Positions 1 through 10,204 of a DNA stretch of 64,000 nucleotides are shown one piece after another; the stretch's first letter is position 1; each line of letters opens with the position of its first letter. The DNA is taken from NCBI GenBank assembly GCA_916610825.1, contig OU744452.1:7100021-7164020 (forward strand), given 5' to 3'. This stretch comes from Haliclystus octoradiatus. Taxonomy: Eukaryota > Cnidaria > Staurozoa > Stauromedusae > Haliclystidae. A program made the translations under genes and the position numbers. The notes under the pieces were generated by a model, which worked only from the letters and a program-made list of their open reading frames with translations, did not search any database and was not told where the DNA came from.

Positions 1-159
1 TACAAATGTTTCACAAATTTTAGCTGAATATTTCACGGGTTAACAATTGCGGGAAAAGAGATCAATATACATACATTATAATTCGTTGTTAATAATGGAT
101 TGGTGTAATAAAATAGCTTGATCTATACGAAAAGCACAACCAATTCATTGCTATATTTT

Positions 160-380
160 TATGCAAGGTGAATATGGAGAAATTATTAGCTTCGCTCGCA
201 GTCGCTGTTTGGACTATAAATTGTCACACTTCATCAGATAATAAATGTGTGGAAAGAGGAAATAATTTCACACTGGGACGGCAATTTACGCTCCATTTGT
301 ATATAGGTAAATTTCCTTGCGAATTGAAAATAAAAGGTATAGATAATTTCAAACAATTTAAAGTTATAGATATTTTTTAA
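160..380 (+). pseudogene. Signal-peptide-like exon or gene remnant, first copy
   Basis: A 70-codon open frame starts at 168 with a hydrophobic N-terminus (KLLASLAVAVW) that looks like a secretion signal, followed by a Cys-containing hydrophilic stretch. I do not recognise the protein. A GTAAAT splice-donor-like site follows at about 306, so it could be a first exon. A decayed copy of the same sequence lies at about 742-905, where the frame is broken by stops. This suggests duplicated gene debris rather than a complete gene. It could also be part of an unknown repeat. Confidence 0.3.
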
Positions 381-741
381 ATCACACAAACATATCTAAC
401 ACTGTTGTCGCCACTCTTTCAAATATAAATTTCCTTTTTAGTTGAAAATAAAGTAAAAAGGGGAGCAATATGATAATCGATATTTCTCAAGTCATTGAAC
501 AGTGTGTTTCAATAGATATGTCAATTCAGTATTCTAAATGCTTCCCCACGGGGCGGATCGCTTGTTTAGGCTAAAACAATAGCGGCACTAATCAATCGAA
601 GCATCATGACAACGGGATATTATCACCCCCTCAACAAAAGGATCAATTCTAAGGCTGATCAGATATATCAGATAGTATTTATATCAGATATATCGATGTA
701 TCAGATAATTTTTGTTGATAAACCTTGATATCTCTTTATGC
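381..741. other. Spacer, nothing recognised
   Basis: AT-rich sequence with a few overlapping ATCAGATATATC-type motifs at about 655-705. I see no coding frame or RNA gene. Confidence 0.4.
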
Positions 742-905
742 GAGGCGAATATGGAAGGAGTTATTAGCCTAGCTCGCTGTTTGGACTATTACTATAATAT
801 TGAACTAAATACCGTCACACTTCATGAGATGATATAAGCGTGAAAAGGGGACAAACATTCAGTCAGGCACGGTGATTTATGCTCTACTGTATTTGTGTAT
901 AGATT
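742..905 (+). pseudogene. Decayed second copy of the 160-380 sequence
   Basis: This matches 160-310 in order: ATATGGA start region, TTATTAGC, CTCGCTGTTTGGACTAT, GTCACACTTCAT, GAAAGGGGACAAA and the TTTATGCTC segment. It carries substitutions, small indels and in-frame stops. The copies are about 570 bp apart in the same orientation, which indicates an old direct duplication. No function is expected. Confidence 0.4.
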
Positions 906-1170
906 AGTAGGCCGATTCTCACCCAGATATTACTTATTACTAACGAAATTATTGCATAAGACTGGTCCTTGCCTCTCTCTCTTGTGATTATACTCTTATG
1001 CAACTGACTATTACACAAGACTATTAGATACGCCACAGTACCTCACTTCAAAGAAAAAGCTCTCGTGAAGGAAAATATTGAGAGAAAGTACGTGCAATCC
1101 ATTCAAATTCGTCAGGAATTACCATGGAGAGTGTAAAAATGAGTTCTTCATAGGTAAATTTAGTGAAGGG
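900..1170 (+). pseudogene. Relic of the secreted helical protein family (paralog of 10205-11356)
   Basis: Conceptual translation in shifting frames recovers short blocks in the same order as the intact gene: a GRF-like block, IIA-stop-DWSLPL, then LTITQD, then NPFKFVRNYHGECKNEFF near 1098-1155. The intact protein has IIAYDWSLPLFRQ, LTITQDLI and NPFAAIRSYYGECKQELF. Stops and frameshifts separate the blocks, so the copy is dead. It lies on the strand opposite to the intact gene and to the second pseudogene at 2424-3036. N-terminal and C-terminal parts were not found. Confidence 0.6.
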
Positions 1171-2423
1171 AAAATGTTGTGCTGTTGAAAAGGGAAAACA
1201 ACATAAAGATTCTGTTGGCAAAACTTCCTTTACATAAGTTGATCAAATCCTAAGTGAAAATTGTAATAAAAACTGTTGGAATCACTCTCCCAAGGAATTG
1301 GAAGTTATAGCTGTTGCAAACTGCAGAATGCTGAGATATGTTTTGGTATTTAACTCGAACGTATAAAGTCAAAAATAACTGAAAATTACGATTATATTGA
1401 TTATCCCCTCCACTTGAGTTGCCACAGGGATAATGCTATGATAGAATCCTCAATACTTCAGATTTTGGTACTTGATTTTTGATATGAAAGTATTTTTTAA
1501 ACAACAATTAACATATCTACACAAATAAAATAGATCGACGCCACATTTAGTAATGTTGAGTATATCTTATCATTCTATGCAATTATGCATAAAGAGAATT
1601 AATTTCAACTAAAAATGTTAGCAGGAAATCTACGCGCTGATATATGGGAACTCACAACTTTTAGACTTAGATTTCAGGATCTCTTCTTGAAATTTAAGAC
1701 TACTATCATTTATATTATTGTATCAGAAGCCAATTTGATACCGTTTTAAATATAAAAATGCAAACCAATTCTTAATTTTTTGAACGGTTGATAATCTGTT
1801 TATAGCTAGAACGGCCCTAAATTACAGATCACTATTGTATATGTCGGTTAAGCTTGTAGAATCCAATTCAAGTTATGAATTCGAAGGAAAGCTGTCGATA
1901 GTTTAACTATTAAAAGGTGTCAGTACCACGGATTTCATCCTTTTCATAAAAGTACAAACAATGTTTGATAAAAGGCGAGCAGAATTTGGTGGTTCTCATA
2001 AAATTTAGTTATAATATACTACGCCGATATTTTTCGAGGCTGAGATCAATAAATAATGATGGAGCAGGTTGAGGGTGATATAGAGATTTATCAGGCTGAG
2101 GGCTCTATTACCTGCCAGAGCCGTAAGCCGTTTCCGAATAATTTCAAATAGAGTTCGGAGACAAGAGGGTATACAAATTTTGACAATAGACCAGCCAAAA
2201 ATGCTGATATATAAATTCTTCTACATGATTTTACAAGGAAGAAAGTCATAAAATAACATTTACAAATCCAAAACGATATCGAAGAGATCTTCTGGAACAA
2301 TTTGATTGTACAAAGCAAGTACGTGGTATTCGTTATACGTTTATATAAAATATATCGATATACATACTATCACATTAGCTATGAATAAGCTTTTCTCTTA
2401 GGACTACACTCACAGCGTATATT
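1171..2423. other. Intergenic stretch, no gene recognised
   Basis: AT-rich, with only short open frames. A plus-strand frame near 2085-2150 (QAEGSITCQSRKPFP) reads like coding debris but matches nothing I know. Confidence 0.35.
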
Positions 2424-3036
2424 TTATAATTCATCTGTTTCAATATTAATAATATATGCATGAATTATACGAATTAATCTAAAATATGATTCAATTATAA
2501 ATAAGTTTTTATTTAGTTTTTTCAAAAGCTTTCCAGCGTCCTTAATGACTGTTTGCCATTCATTTGCAATGTTTATTATTTCCATTTGCCAATATCTCCT
2601 CAAATCTTTCTCGATATTTCTCCTTACATCACTGACGTAGCTATTCATGCATTGATTTGATTTATTATCTGCTTTAAATCTTCCTTCGGGTCCATTTCTT
2701 GCATCCTTCATAGGGACAATAGTCTCTTCAACGCATTTACGGCCGCAAAATAATATACATTTCCCATAATAACCTAGTTTGCTGTTGAAAATGGAGTATG
2801 ACTTTGATTATCTTCTCTACAGATATCTCACAATAATCATAAAACTGTATTCCTTGATTCTGTAATCGTTTAGCATAATCTTCTGCAGCCGATGTCTTAT
2901 TTAAAAGCATCGCAATTCTGAGAAGATCTTGCGTAACTGTTAATTGTAGATCAGCATATTGCCTGACGAGAGGTAACAACCAATCATAAGTCACTATAGC
3001 ATCATCTGTTGGTAGAAATCGGTCAACCAATTCCTG
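2424..3036 (-). pseudogene. Broken paralog of the secreted helical protein (C-terminal half)
   Basis: Two minus-strand frames together match the C-terminal half of the protein at 10205-11356. The upstream frame (3030-2737) carries VDRFLPTDDAIVTYDW, then RQYADLQLTVTQDL and SVEKIIK. The downstream frame (about 2750-2424) carries RKCVEE, CMNSYVSDVRRNIEKDL and RRYWQMEI. The intact paralog has IGRFLPTDDSIIAYDW, RQYADQQLTITQDL, SVEKIIK, RQCVER, CIDSYALDVKKNIEIDL and RKYWQLEL. A frameshift around 2737-2750 breaks the reading frame. A stop lies just upstream of the first block, and no signal peptide or N-terminal half is visible. This is most likely a truncated pseudogene; a multi-exon gene is less likely. 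Confidence 0.75.
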
Positions 3037-4570
3037 TTACTCTTGTAAATGAAATGAGACATCTCTCGTGATCCAAGATTTGATCAGGCTTATCATAATC
3101 TTATTATAATAATCACAATATTATTTAATGCAAACTAACATCAACTGTGTAGAGTTGTTAAAAGTAGAAGTATAGATGGAAATTTTCCGAATAGAATATT
3201 GATAGTGGAATTACCATTTATCATCAATTAACCACATAAACATCAACCAGAGTGCATACAAAAGTATATGTAAGTATGATCGAAACTTAGCAGTAAGCCT
3301 GTTGTTCCATAAGCAAGCTTCATTTATTGGGATTTACAAGTCAAAATGCCCGTACTTCAGCAATTTCTAAAATTATTGCAGCAACAGCAACCCAAACGAC
3401 TAATTAATGTACAGTAACAGACTGATCGCATTTGTAAGTGAGAATCTTTTAATTCCACCATTTACTGCACTGACACAAAAGTATTAACAGATAATGAAGG
3501 TAGGTTTAAAATATATCTATGAAATTTCTCATGTCTATATACTTGATGATTTAATTAAATTGCATGTATTTTAATAATCTGCTTTATATGAAAAATGTTT
3601 ATGATTTTTAGCTTGCACGTTTATTTATGTATTGGTATACCACACAATGACCGATTTTTTCTGATGTAGCGACTATATGTAGCGAGATGTAGCGAGATTT
3701 TAATGACGTATGATATACATGCAATTGCTAAATAAACGAGAATACGATAGAAATGAACTAAAGGCAATCGATCTCATTCAAAATCCTCTTGAATCGTGGC
3801 GAAGCAGCAGTATTCAAAATAATTGAAGTGGTATCACCCGACCAATTGCATCCGTATAGCACTCCATGATTTATAGATTAGTGGCTCTTATCGCTAAGAG
3901 GAATTTGTTAAATGCTCTTTTTTATCTGAGCAACAACAAATCAGATTAGTTCAACAGATTCACGACAGAAATGACTCATTGTCGACGAGCAACAAAACGT
4001 CACATTTACTCACAATGCAAATTGCACTGGACTATTCCATACATCATCAGAAGATGTCTCTCATTTGATCAGTTATATAAAGTCAAGCCTGTCGATTTTA
4101 TCAGATCTGAAGTTTGGTTGCTCTGAGATCTGATCTAAGCATTCGATGGGAAATCCAACAAACCCATTGACTTTTTTTATTAATTTATGTAAAAATAAAT
4201 GGATGATTTCTAACTGACTTATGCTCAATGGTGGATTACTTCAAAGAAGGATTAGCTGAGAAGGCAGAGCAAACTAAGTTCAGATTGTATCATATCTGAT
4301 CGACTGTGGTTCTAATTCCCCGAAGTTCAACTCAGCATTGAATTTATCTGAAACATCTAATCAGTACCATCTGTAGGTGATGGATTAGGAATTGTCCAGA
4401 GGAAATTGTATTGTGAGTAGTCTCGGTGCTTGGTCGCACATTGACAATCGAGACTTATCTGCCATTAAATCTGTTGAAATTGATCTGCAATGTCGCCACT
4501 GAGATCAACAAAGAGCCTTTAAATCATTTCTCTCAGAGAAAAAAGCCACTCATCTAGAAATAGAGGAGTG
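3037..4570. other. Long stretch without recognised genes
   Basis: No credible open frame. Small local repeats include ATGTAGCGA at 3665-3695 and several TCAGAT/GATCTGATC motifs between about 4070 and 4380. Nothing resembles the LINEs or the array unit. Confidence 0.35.
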
Positions 4571-4574
4571 GGAT

Positions 4575-5104
4575 GAGTTGCCTCGGTAGGGTGACACCGT
4601 ATACATTACTTTGTTCAATGGTAACAAGACAGAGATACTGGTTTTGAGTGCTTCGCCATCGTCCATCACTACAGCTAGAATCATTTAATATTGGGCAACA
4701 TGAAGTAACACAATCAAAGTCTGCAAAGAATATTGTGGTTTGTTTTGCAAGTGCATTGTCAATGAACAAACAAATCAGCTTTATTCTGTCTATACGCAAT
4801 ATATATATGCAAGATAAAAAATTATATATCAAATAATCATTCTGAAATATTAATCCATGAAATTATCAAATCAAAACTTGGCCATTGCAATATATATACT
4901 AACCGGAGCCAAGCAATACCAAATGCAAAGATTACGGCATGTTAAAAATTCAACCCCCTGCCATTCAACTAGAACCCGCAAGCATGGATCTATCACACCG
5001 TCTGCTGCACATATTCATTGGCTTCCACCACCTGAGAGAATTGAATTTGTACTCTTGGCCACATCTTTCAAGCAATTAAATGGTTTAGCACAATTGTATG
5101 TCAA
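4575..5104 (+). mobile_element. CR1-like LINE, C-terminal part of the reverse transcriptase ORF (left piece of interrupted host element)
   Basis: Translation with a frameshift near 4650 gives the part of a CR1/L2-like RT that follows the catalytic domain: NGNKTEILVLSA, then FNIGQHEVTQSKSAKNIVV, ALSMNKQIS, and after more frameshifts TRKHGSITPSAAHIHWLP, RIEFVLL and LNGLAQLYVKE. The block HWLP...RI...LNGLAP.Y is typical of CR1-type LINE C-termini. The catalytic YADD region is absent, so the element is 5' truncated. It stops at about 5100 in mid-protein and its continuation is found at about 8190, downstream of another inserted LINE. Confidence 0.75.
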
Positions 5105-5336
5105 AGAGTATGTACGATACAACCAAGCCAACTTTATTTAATAAGTATTTTTCTAGAGTATTCACTACTGATAATGGCAGCATACCAGATTCTTCTCCCC
5201 GATTAGAAGAAAACAATTGTATGTCAAAGAGTATGTACGATACAACCAAGCCAACTTTATTTAATAAGTATTTTTCTAGAGTATTCACTACTGATAATGG
5301 CAGCATACCAGATTCTTCTCCCCGATTAGAAGAAAA
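5091..5336 (+). repeat. Two-copy 123-bp tandem duplication across a LINE insertion junction
   Basis: Copy one is 5091-5213 and copy two 5214-5336, virtually identical. The unit is 41 codons, so the duplication is in frame. It starts inside the host LINE (CAATTGTATGTCAAAGAG) and runs into the guest LINE, so it arose after the guest inserted. Confidence 0.85.
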
Positions 5337-6003
5337 CAATATACTTACTTTTGTCGAGTTTAGTTTTCCAGTTGTGGTCAAGCTTATGAAAAAGCTTCCT
5401 TCCAAGACATTGCGTAAACCTGATGGATACTGTGCTTAATTTTTAAAATCTATTGCCGATGAGATTGCAATTCGTTTTTGTTTACAATTTGAAATTTCTT
5501 TTCTCATGGGCGATCTTCCAAAAGTAGACTGCAATCATCAACACAATTTTCAAGAAAAGCAATGTTTCTTACAGAAAGAACTTTAGACAAATATCTCTCA
5601 CTTGTATCGCTTGTAAAACAATGCAATCGATCATCACTAAAGCAATTATTTCTTTTTTTCGAGATAATAATTTAATTTCTAAAGATCAATATGGATTCTA
5701 ATCACGCAGCTCAACCTGTTCTCAATTGATTATTACGCTTGACAAATGGTGCATTGCTATCAACAATCGTATGCGAATAGACTCTGTATACATTGATTTT
5801 AGAAAAGCATTTGATACAGTGTCGCACCAAAATCTTCTTGAAAAACTGGAATTCTATGGCATCCATTATTAAATGATGGCATGGCTTGCATCGTTTCTTT
5901 CTGACCGAACACAGCAAGTTTCAATGGGAAATTCTCTATCGTCGTCTCTTCTAGTCACAAGTGGTGTTCCTCAAGGATCTGTGTTAGGACCTTTGCTTTT
6001 CCC

Positions 6004-7207
6004 AGTAGCAGGGATATAATTGTGTGGAAGGACCCTTGCAGCTTCTTCCATAGGGTACTCTCATAATCCATAGTCCAGTTCCGAAGCATTATCTCTCTAT
6101 TCTACACGATTAAACAACTTTATTTGATGAAAAATTTCGTTTAAATGCCATTTTTTCAATTAAGTTTGTGTTTGCGTACGGAAAAATCAGTAAAGTAACT
6201 TCATTATAAGAATGTCACACAGCAATATATGCCCACAAAGTTATAACCTGATAATTATTTAGTAAAATAACTGTTCACAGACTGGGTTCACCTGATAGCT
6301 TGATTGAATTGATCACGATGTATTTATGTATTTATTGATGTAGAGCACAAGCTCTCTTAAATGCTATATGGCGATGTTAATGTTCCCTAATCTTATCAGC
6401 CCCACTCCCCATATAATTTTGGTCTTTTCATGGAGGCTTTAAGCAGGATTGTCAAGAATAAAATTAGCGTAGAATTAATCCAACGCAAAGAAAGAAACAA
6501 ACAACAGAGATGTTTTTCCCATCCGTCAGGAAGCTCTTTGAACCCCAGAAAGTATTTTACAGTCAATAGTTGGTGTCAAACATGCAGTCCAGCAGGCACA
6601 ACTCTCTAGTTTAAAGCCCATTTCCTCATAACCGCCATTTAGTGCAAAAAATCACTATCGGCCTAACAGAATGATTCCATACTTAGGCAGAAACAATATC
6701 GTCCAATGTTGATTGAAAGCACTACTTCCTTGTACATAAAATAATTAAACTTGACGAATTTAACAGAGCATAACATAGTGAATAAAAAACAACAATAGTT
6801 GCAATCAGCAAGCAACAACAATGAGGGTAACAATTAACAACCATGTGTAAACGTGACAGCGCTAGAACTACGTGCCCGGAACATACCAGCGAGCGGACAA
6901 AATCGCAAGACCACGTGACTGTGAAAACTGTGAAAGACAAAAGAGTAGAACAAAGGGTATCACAGAAAAGGAAAAGTTTAAAAATTCATATAAAATAAAA
7001 TATATCATCGATCTTGATAAAACAGAACCTCGATGCTAATAAGTGGTGGAACATTCTTGCGAAACAGACATCATATTTGTAAAGCGCGTAGGAGAAACTA
7101 TCGGCTGAAATTTGGGTCTCCTGAATCCTTGGTTGAATTTTGACTCCGTATGCGCGGATCTGGGCTGGCTGTCGGGGCCGGAAGCGGCCCCTTGCTAGGC
7201 TCGGGCC
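6004..7207. mobile_element. 1.2-kb insertion of unknown type inside the LINE RT domain
   Basis: The LINE reading frame stops at GPLLF (about 6000) and resumes as LVFINN at about 7208, so the 1.2 kb between is an insertion. The host sequence appears as CCAGTA at the left and CTAGTA at the right junction, perhaps a 6-bp target duplication with one change. No inverted termini, no poly-A and no RT or transposase frame were found. The right end is unusually GC-rich for this window and has a strong hairpin at 7174-7191. The short minus-strand frames at 6722-6940 and 6986-7222 look accidental. Class undetermined. Confidence 0.55.
7174..7191. other. Strong GC hairpin near the right end of the 1.2-kb insert
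   Basis: GGGGCCG-GAAG-CGGCCCC: a perfect 7-bp GC stem with a four-base loop in an otherwise AT-rich window. It lies about 15 bp from the insert boundary. Confidence 0.7.
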
Positions 7208-8185
7208 TCTAGTATTTATCAATAACGTTCAACAGATTGTTTAGAACCAGACTGTCACGAAAGGTTATTTGCCGATGATGCCAATTTTTATTCAGCTATA
7301 AACAGTCAACACACACCAGCATTGCAACAAACACAAACTTCTTTTACAGCATGGGCTGATATCTGCCAACTTCGTGTGGCATATGACAAATGCAGTACAT
7401 TATCTACTGGCAACATCAATAGAATTCAATCTACACCTTATGATTTGTCAACAAACGTTTTACTATAAACTGACTTTTTTAGAGACATTGACATTATTGT
7501 AACATCCAATTTTAAATTTTCGAAACATTGTGCAACGATAGTAAGAAAAGCCGAATATCGATCTTATTTGCTTAAAATATGTTTCTCCTCAAGCAATTCT
7601 ATCTTACTTATCAAAGTCTTCATTACATATAATCGTCCTATTCTTGAATCTGACACTCAAGTGGAATCCGTATTTATTAAAAGACATCAGATTAGTAGAA
7701 GAACTGCAAAGACGCCTCACTAAAGCCATATGCGGTCGCTGCAACATTATTCCAAATAATTACAATGACAGACTTTTGAAGCTATCATTAGAATCTTTAG
7801 AAGTTCCTAGAGTCAAATTCGACTTATACATGGTTTATGAAATCATAAATAATTTATTGTATTGGATGTACTCTCTTTTTTCATTTTTACTCTCAAATTA
7901 TACAACAAGAGGACATTCACTAAGAATAAAACAACAACATATCAATAAAAATAACCAAACACTTATTTTTTTTTGCAGTAGAGTAATTACTTGGTGGAAT
8001 TCGCTTGATGAAAGTGTTGCTCTATCATCATCATTTAATGCTTTTAAACAGCGTCTAGACGCTGTAAATTTACAGCTGTTTTGTAAAGTGTAAATAGGCT
8101 AAATGTTAATGTATTTATTATTTCATTGATAAGTACCTTTGTATGCCTGAAAATATATATGTTGCAAATGAATGAATAAAAAATA

Positions 8186-8400
8186 ATGAAAGAGCGTATA
8201 TCCCTTATTTCCCAACAGGGAGACTTAGATCAGACAGTCAAAAGCTGCTAATGCAGCCAAATACAAATTTAAAAACGTATGGACAGCGATCATTCTCATC
8301 AATCCCAAATCGATGGTCTATATTTCGAGTGGCATCGAGCATTCACTTCCCGAAAATTTTTTTAACTCAAACTTTTACACTAATTATTTTCTTAACCATA
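8186..8400 (+). mobile_element. Right piece of the interrupted CR1-like LINE (extreme C-terminus)
   Basis: The frame KERAYIP...GRLRSDSQKLLMQPNTNLKTYGQRSFSSIPN continues the protein left at about 5100 (LYVKE). TNLKTYGQRSFS is the conserved end of CR1-type RT proteins, normally followed by a WNSLP-like block; here RWS follows and similarity fades by about 8340-8400. The two pieces bracket the guest LINE exactly. Confidence 0.7.
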
Positions 8401-9247
8401 ATAGAAATAAACTCAAGAATGCAATACAAATTTCAAACACTCCCATTCATATTTTGGGACCAGTCAACACTGTGTTCAGATTTGTATGCAGTTAAATCAT
8501 ATGTAAATTTTATACAAGAAATCCATTTGATTGGTAAACGATGCAATCAAAGCAGTACTGGTGGCAATTTGTTTGTCAAAATGATTTGGATGGAATACTA
8601 TACGGATTTTGAGACATATATACATGTAGTGTTACACTCATTGCATTCAAACCTTGGTGGCATCTTGCTTTATAGGAGTACAATAACAAACTATCATATA
8701 AGTAATCCTTCATAGCAGAACTGATAATTATTGTCGGTTAGCACATTTTGATGGAATTGTTGTTCAATTGCAAGACAAGCCTATGCCTGATCAGTAGAAA
8801 AAAACATGTAATGTATATTAGCATCTATCATCTACATTATAGCTATTAAGCGTAAATTTCTATCACAATATTTTGGAGGCAGTTGCATTTTATTCAACGA
8901 ATTTACCAAATCTGCATAACCACAATACTCCATATTCATTATTGCATATATTTAAATACAGCTATTCCATATACAAACAAAAACTCGATTATGGAAACGA
9001 TACATTCAACACTGAATATACTCATCATTAATTTCTGTTGTTTATTGTAAATTTTTTTTGAACAAATGTACAAATAAATGAAAATAATGAAGCTTTAACA
9101 AATGTAATATACCCTTGAAATCTAGTATGCTTACTCAGGGTGGCTATTTTAATTAAGAATTTATCAAATTCAAATAAAGTGTATATTCTAGATATTGGGA
9201 GATTGCTTTTTTAGATAGAGAAACATTTTCTATCAGTACATGTTCTT
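8401..9247. other. AT-rich stretch, no gene recognised
   Basis: A long frame overlapping 8251-8715 extends past the LINE end but has no recognisable content. Nothing else was found. Confidence 0.35.
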
Positions 9248-10040
9248 CTTGTATTTTTACTTTGTGCAAGCATTTCCCCGGCAAAAATGCAGTCTATGTT
9301 ACGTTTTTGTGTCTTACTCTTTTTCCTCGAACAGGAACCCACTTATTTTCCACAAGAGAGTTTACACCGGAAAAAACACTAAACATTTTACTTATTTGTC
9401 TCTAAATAAAAAACCGCTAAACCAAATGACAGTCTGCTTTCGGAATGAAGTTTTCAACGTTCAGCTGAAGATTTAGAGCTATATTTGATCAATATTCAAG
9501 ATCCAGGTAAAGAGATATAAGCAGTCAAAAGTGTTTACTTTTGGAATTTTCTCACTCAAGTGCGCACGCGATTAGCACCTCTTTACGACTTCGTCTAAGC
9601 AGGTTATCGCTGCTGGTTATTGACGGTGTATGACTATTTTTAATACGCATCAACTATGCCGACTATGCTTAGACGAAGCAGCAAAGAGATGTTAGTCGTG
9701 TGAGCACTTGAGTGAGAAAAATCCAAAACTAAAAACTTTTGACTTTAGAGGCATATATCTCTTGACCTGGATCTTGGCTATTGATCAAATATAGCTCTAA
9801 ATCTTCAGCTGAACGTTAAAAATTTCATTCCGAAAGCAGATTATCATTTGGTTTAGCGGTTTTTTATTTAGAGACAAATAAGTAAAAAGTTTAGTGTTTT
9901 TTTCCGGTGTAAACTCTCTTGTTGAAAATAAAAGTGTTCCTGTTCAAGGAAAAAGAGTGAGGCACAAAAGTAACCCAAAATCGTCACTTTGACTGCATTT
10001 TTGAAGGAGAGATGATCGCGCAAAGTAAAAACACAATCTC
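9248..10040. repeat. Long imperfect inverted repeat (foldback element)
   Basis: The left arm (about 9248-9592) and right arm (about 9670-10040) are inverted copies. Matching blocks include ACTTTGTGC/GCGCAAAGT, TTTACACCGGAAAA/TTTTTCCGGTGTAAA, GGTTTAGCGG/CCGCTAAACC, CAGCTGAA near 9465 and 9809, and CTTCGTCTAAGC/GCTTAGACGAAG next to the centre. The spacer is about 75-80 bp. Arms differ by substitutions and a few indels, including one of about 15 bp near the outer end. A foldback or MITE-like transposon, or an old inverted duplication, would explain it. No clear target duplication was found. Confidence 0.85.
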
Positions 10041-10204
10041 TCTTCTCTTCTATTATCTATGCGAATTGTAAACATGAAATAATATAAAATAAGTTCGTAA
10101 TTCACTTTAGTACTATAAGTCAAGGATGTTATTCAATAGCATTATTAAAGAAGATTTAATGTTTTGAACAATAATCTAAGATAGATGCTATCACGAACTC
10201 ATTA

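Larger units (their letters stand above)
5105..8185 (+). mobile_element. Decayed LINE (CR1/L2/Jockey-like) inserted in another LINE and itself interrupted
   Basis: Conceptual translation gives LINE ORF2 features in order: a pre-RT linker (FNKYFSRVFTTDNGSIPD, then EFSFPVVVKLMKKLPSKT), RT palm motif A (VYIDFRKAFDTVSH, about 5785-5830), motif B (SGVPQGSVLGPLLF, about 5960-6000), motif C (LFADDANFYSAI, about 7262-7300), and a C-terminal domain (LESLEVPRVKFDLYMVYEIINNLL to ITWWNSLDESVALSSSFNAFKQRL, 7640-8070). Frameshifts and stops are frequent. A 1.2-kb insert separates motifs B and C. The 3' end is an AATGAATGAATAAAA tail (about 8166-8180), as in CR1/L2-type elements. The endonuclease domain is missing. 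AAAGAG occurs at both ends (about 5103 and 8190) and may be the target duplication. Confidence 0.8.

Noticed and set aside
5085..5405. Minus-strand frame with an internal duplicated protein block
   Set aside because: It is the antisense of the in-frame 123-bp duplication in the LINE.
6722..7222. Minus-strand frames of 72 and 78 codons in the 1.2-kb insert
   Set aside because: No recognisable domain; one crosses the insert boundary into LINE sequence.
8251..8715. 154-codon frame as an independent gene
   Set aside because: Its first 30 codons are the LINE C-terminus; the rest is read-through into AT-rich sequence.
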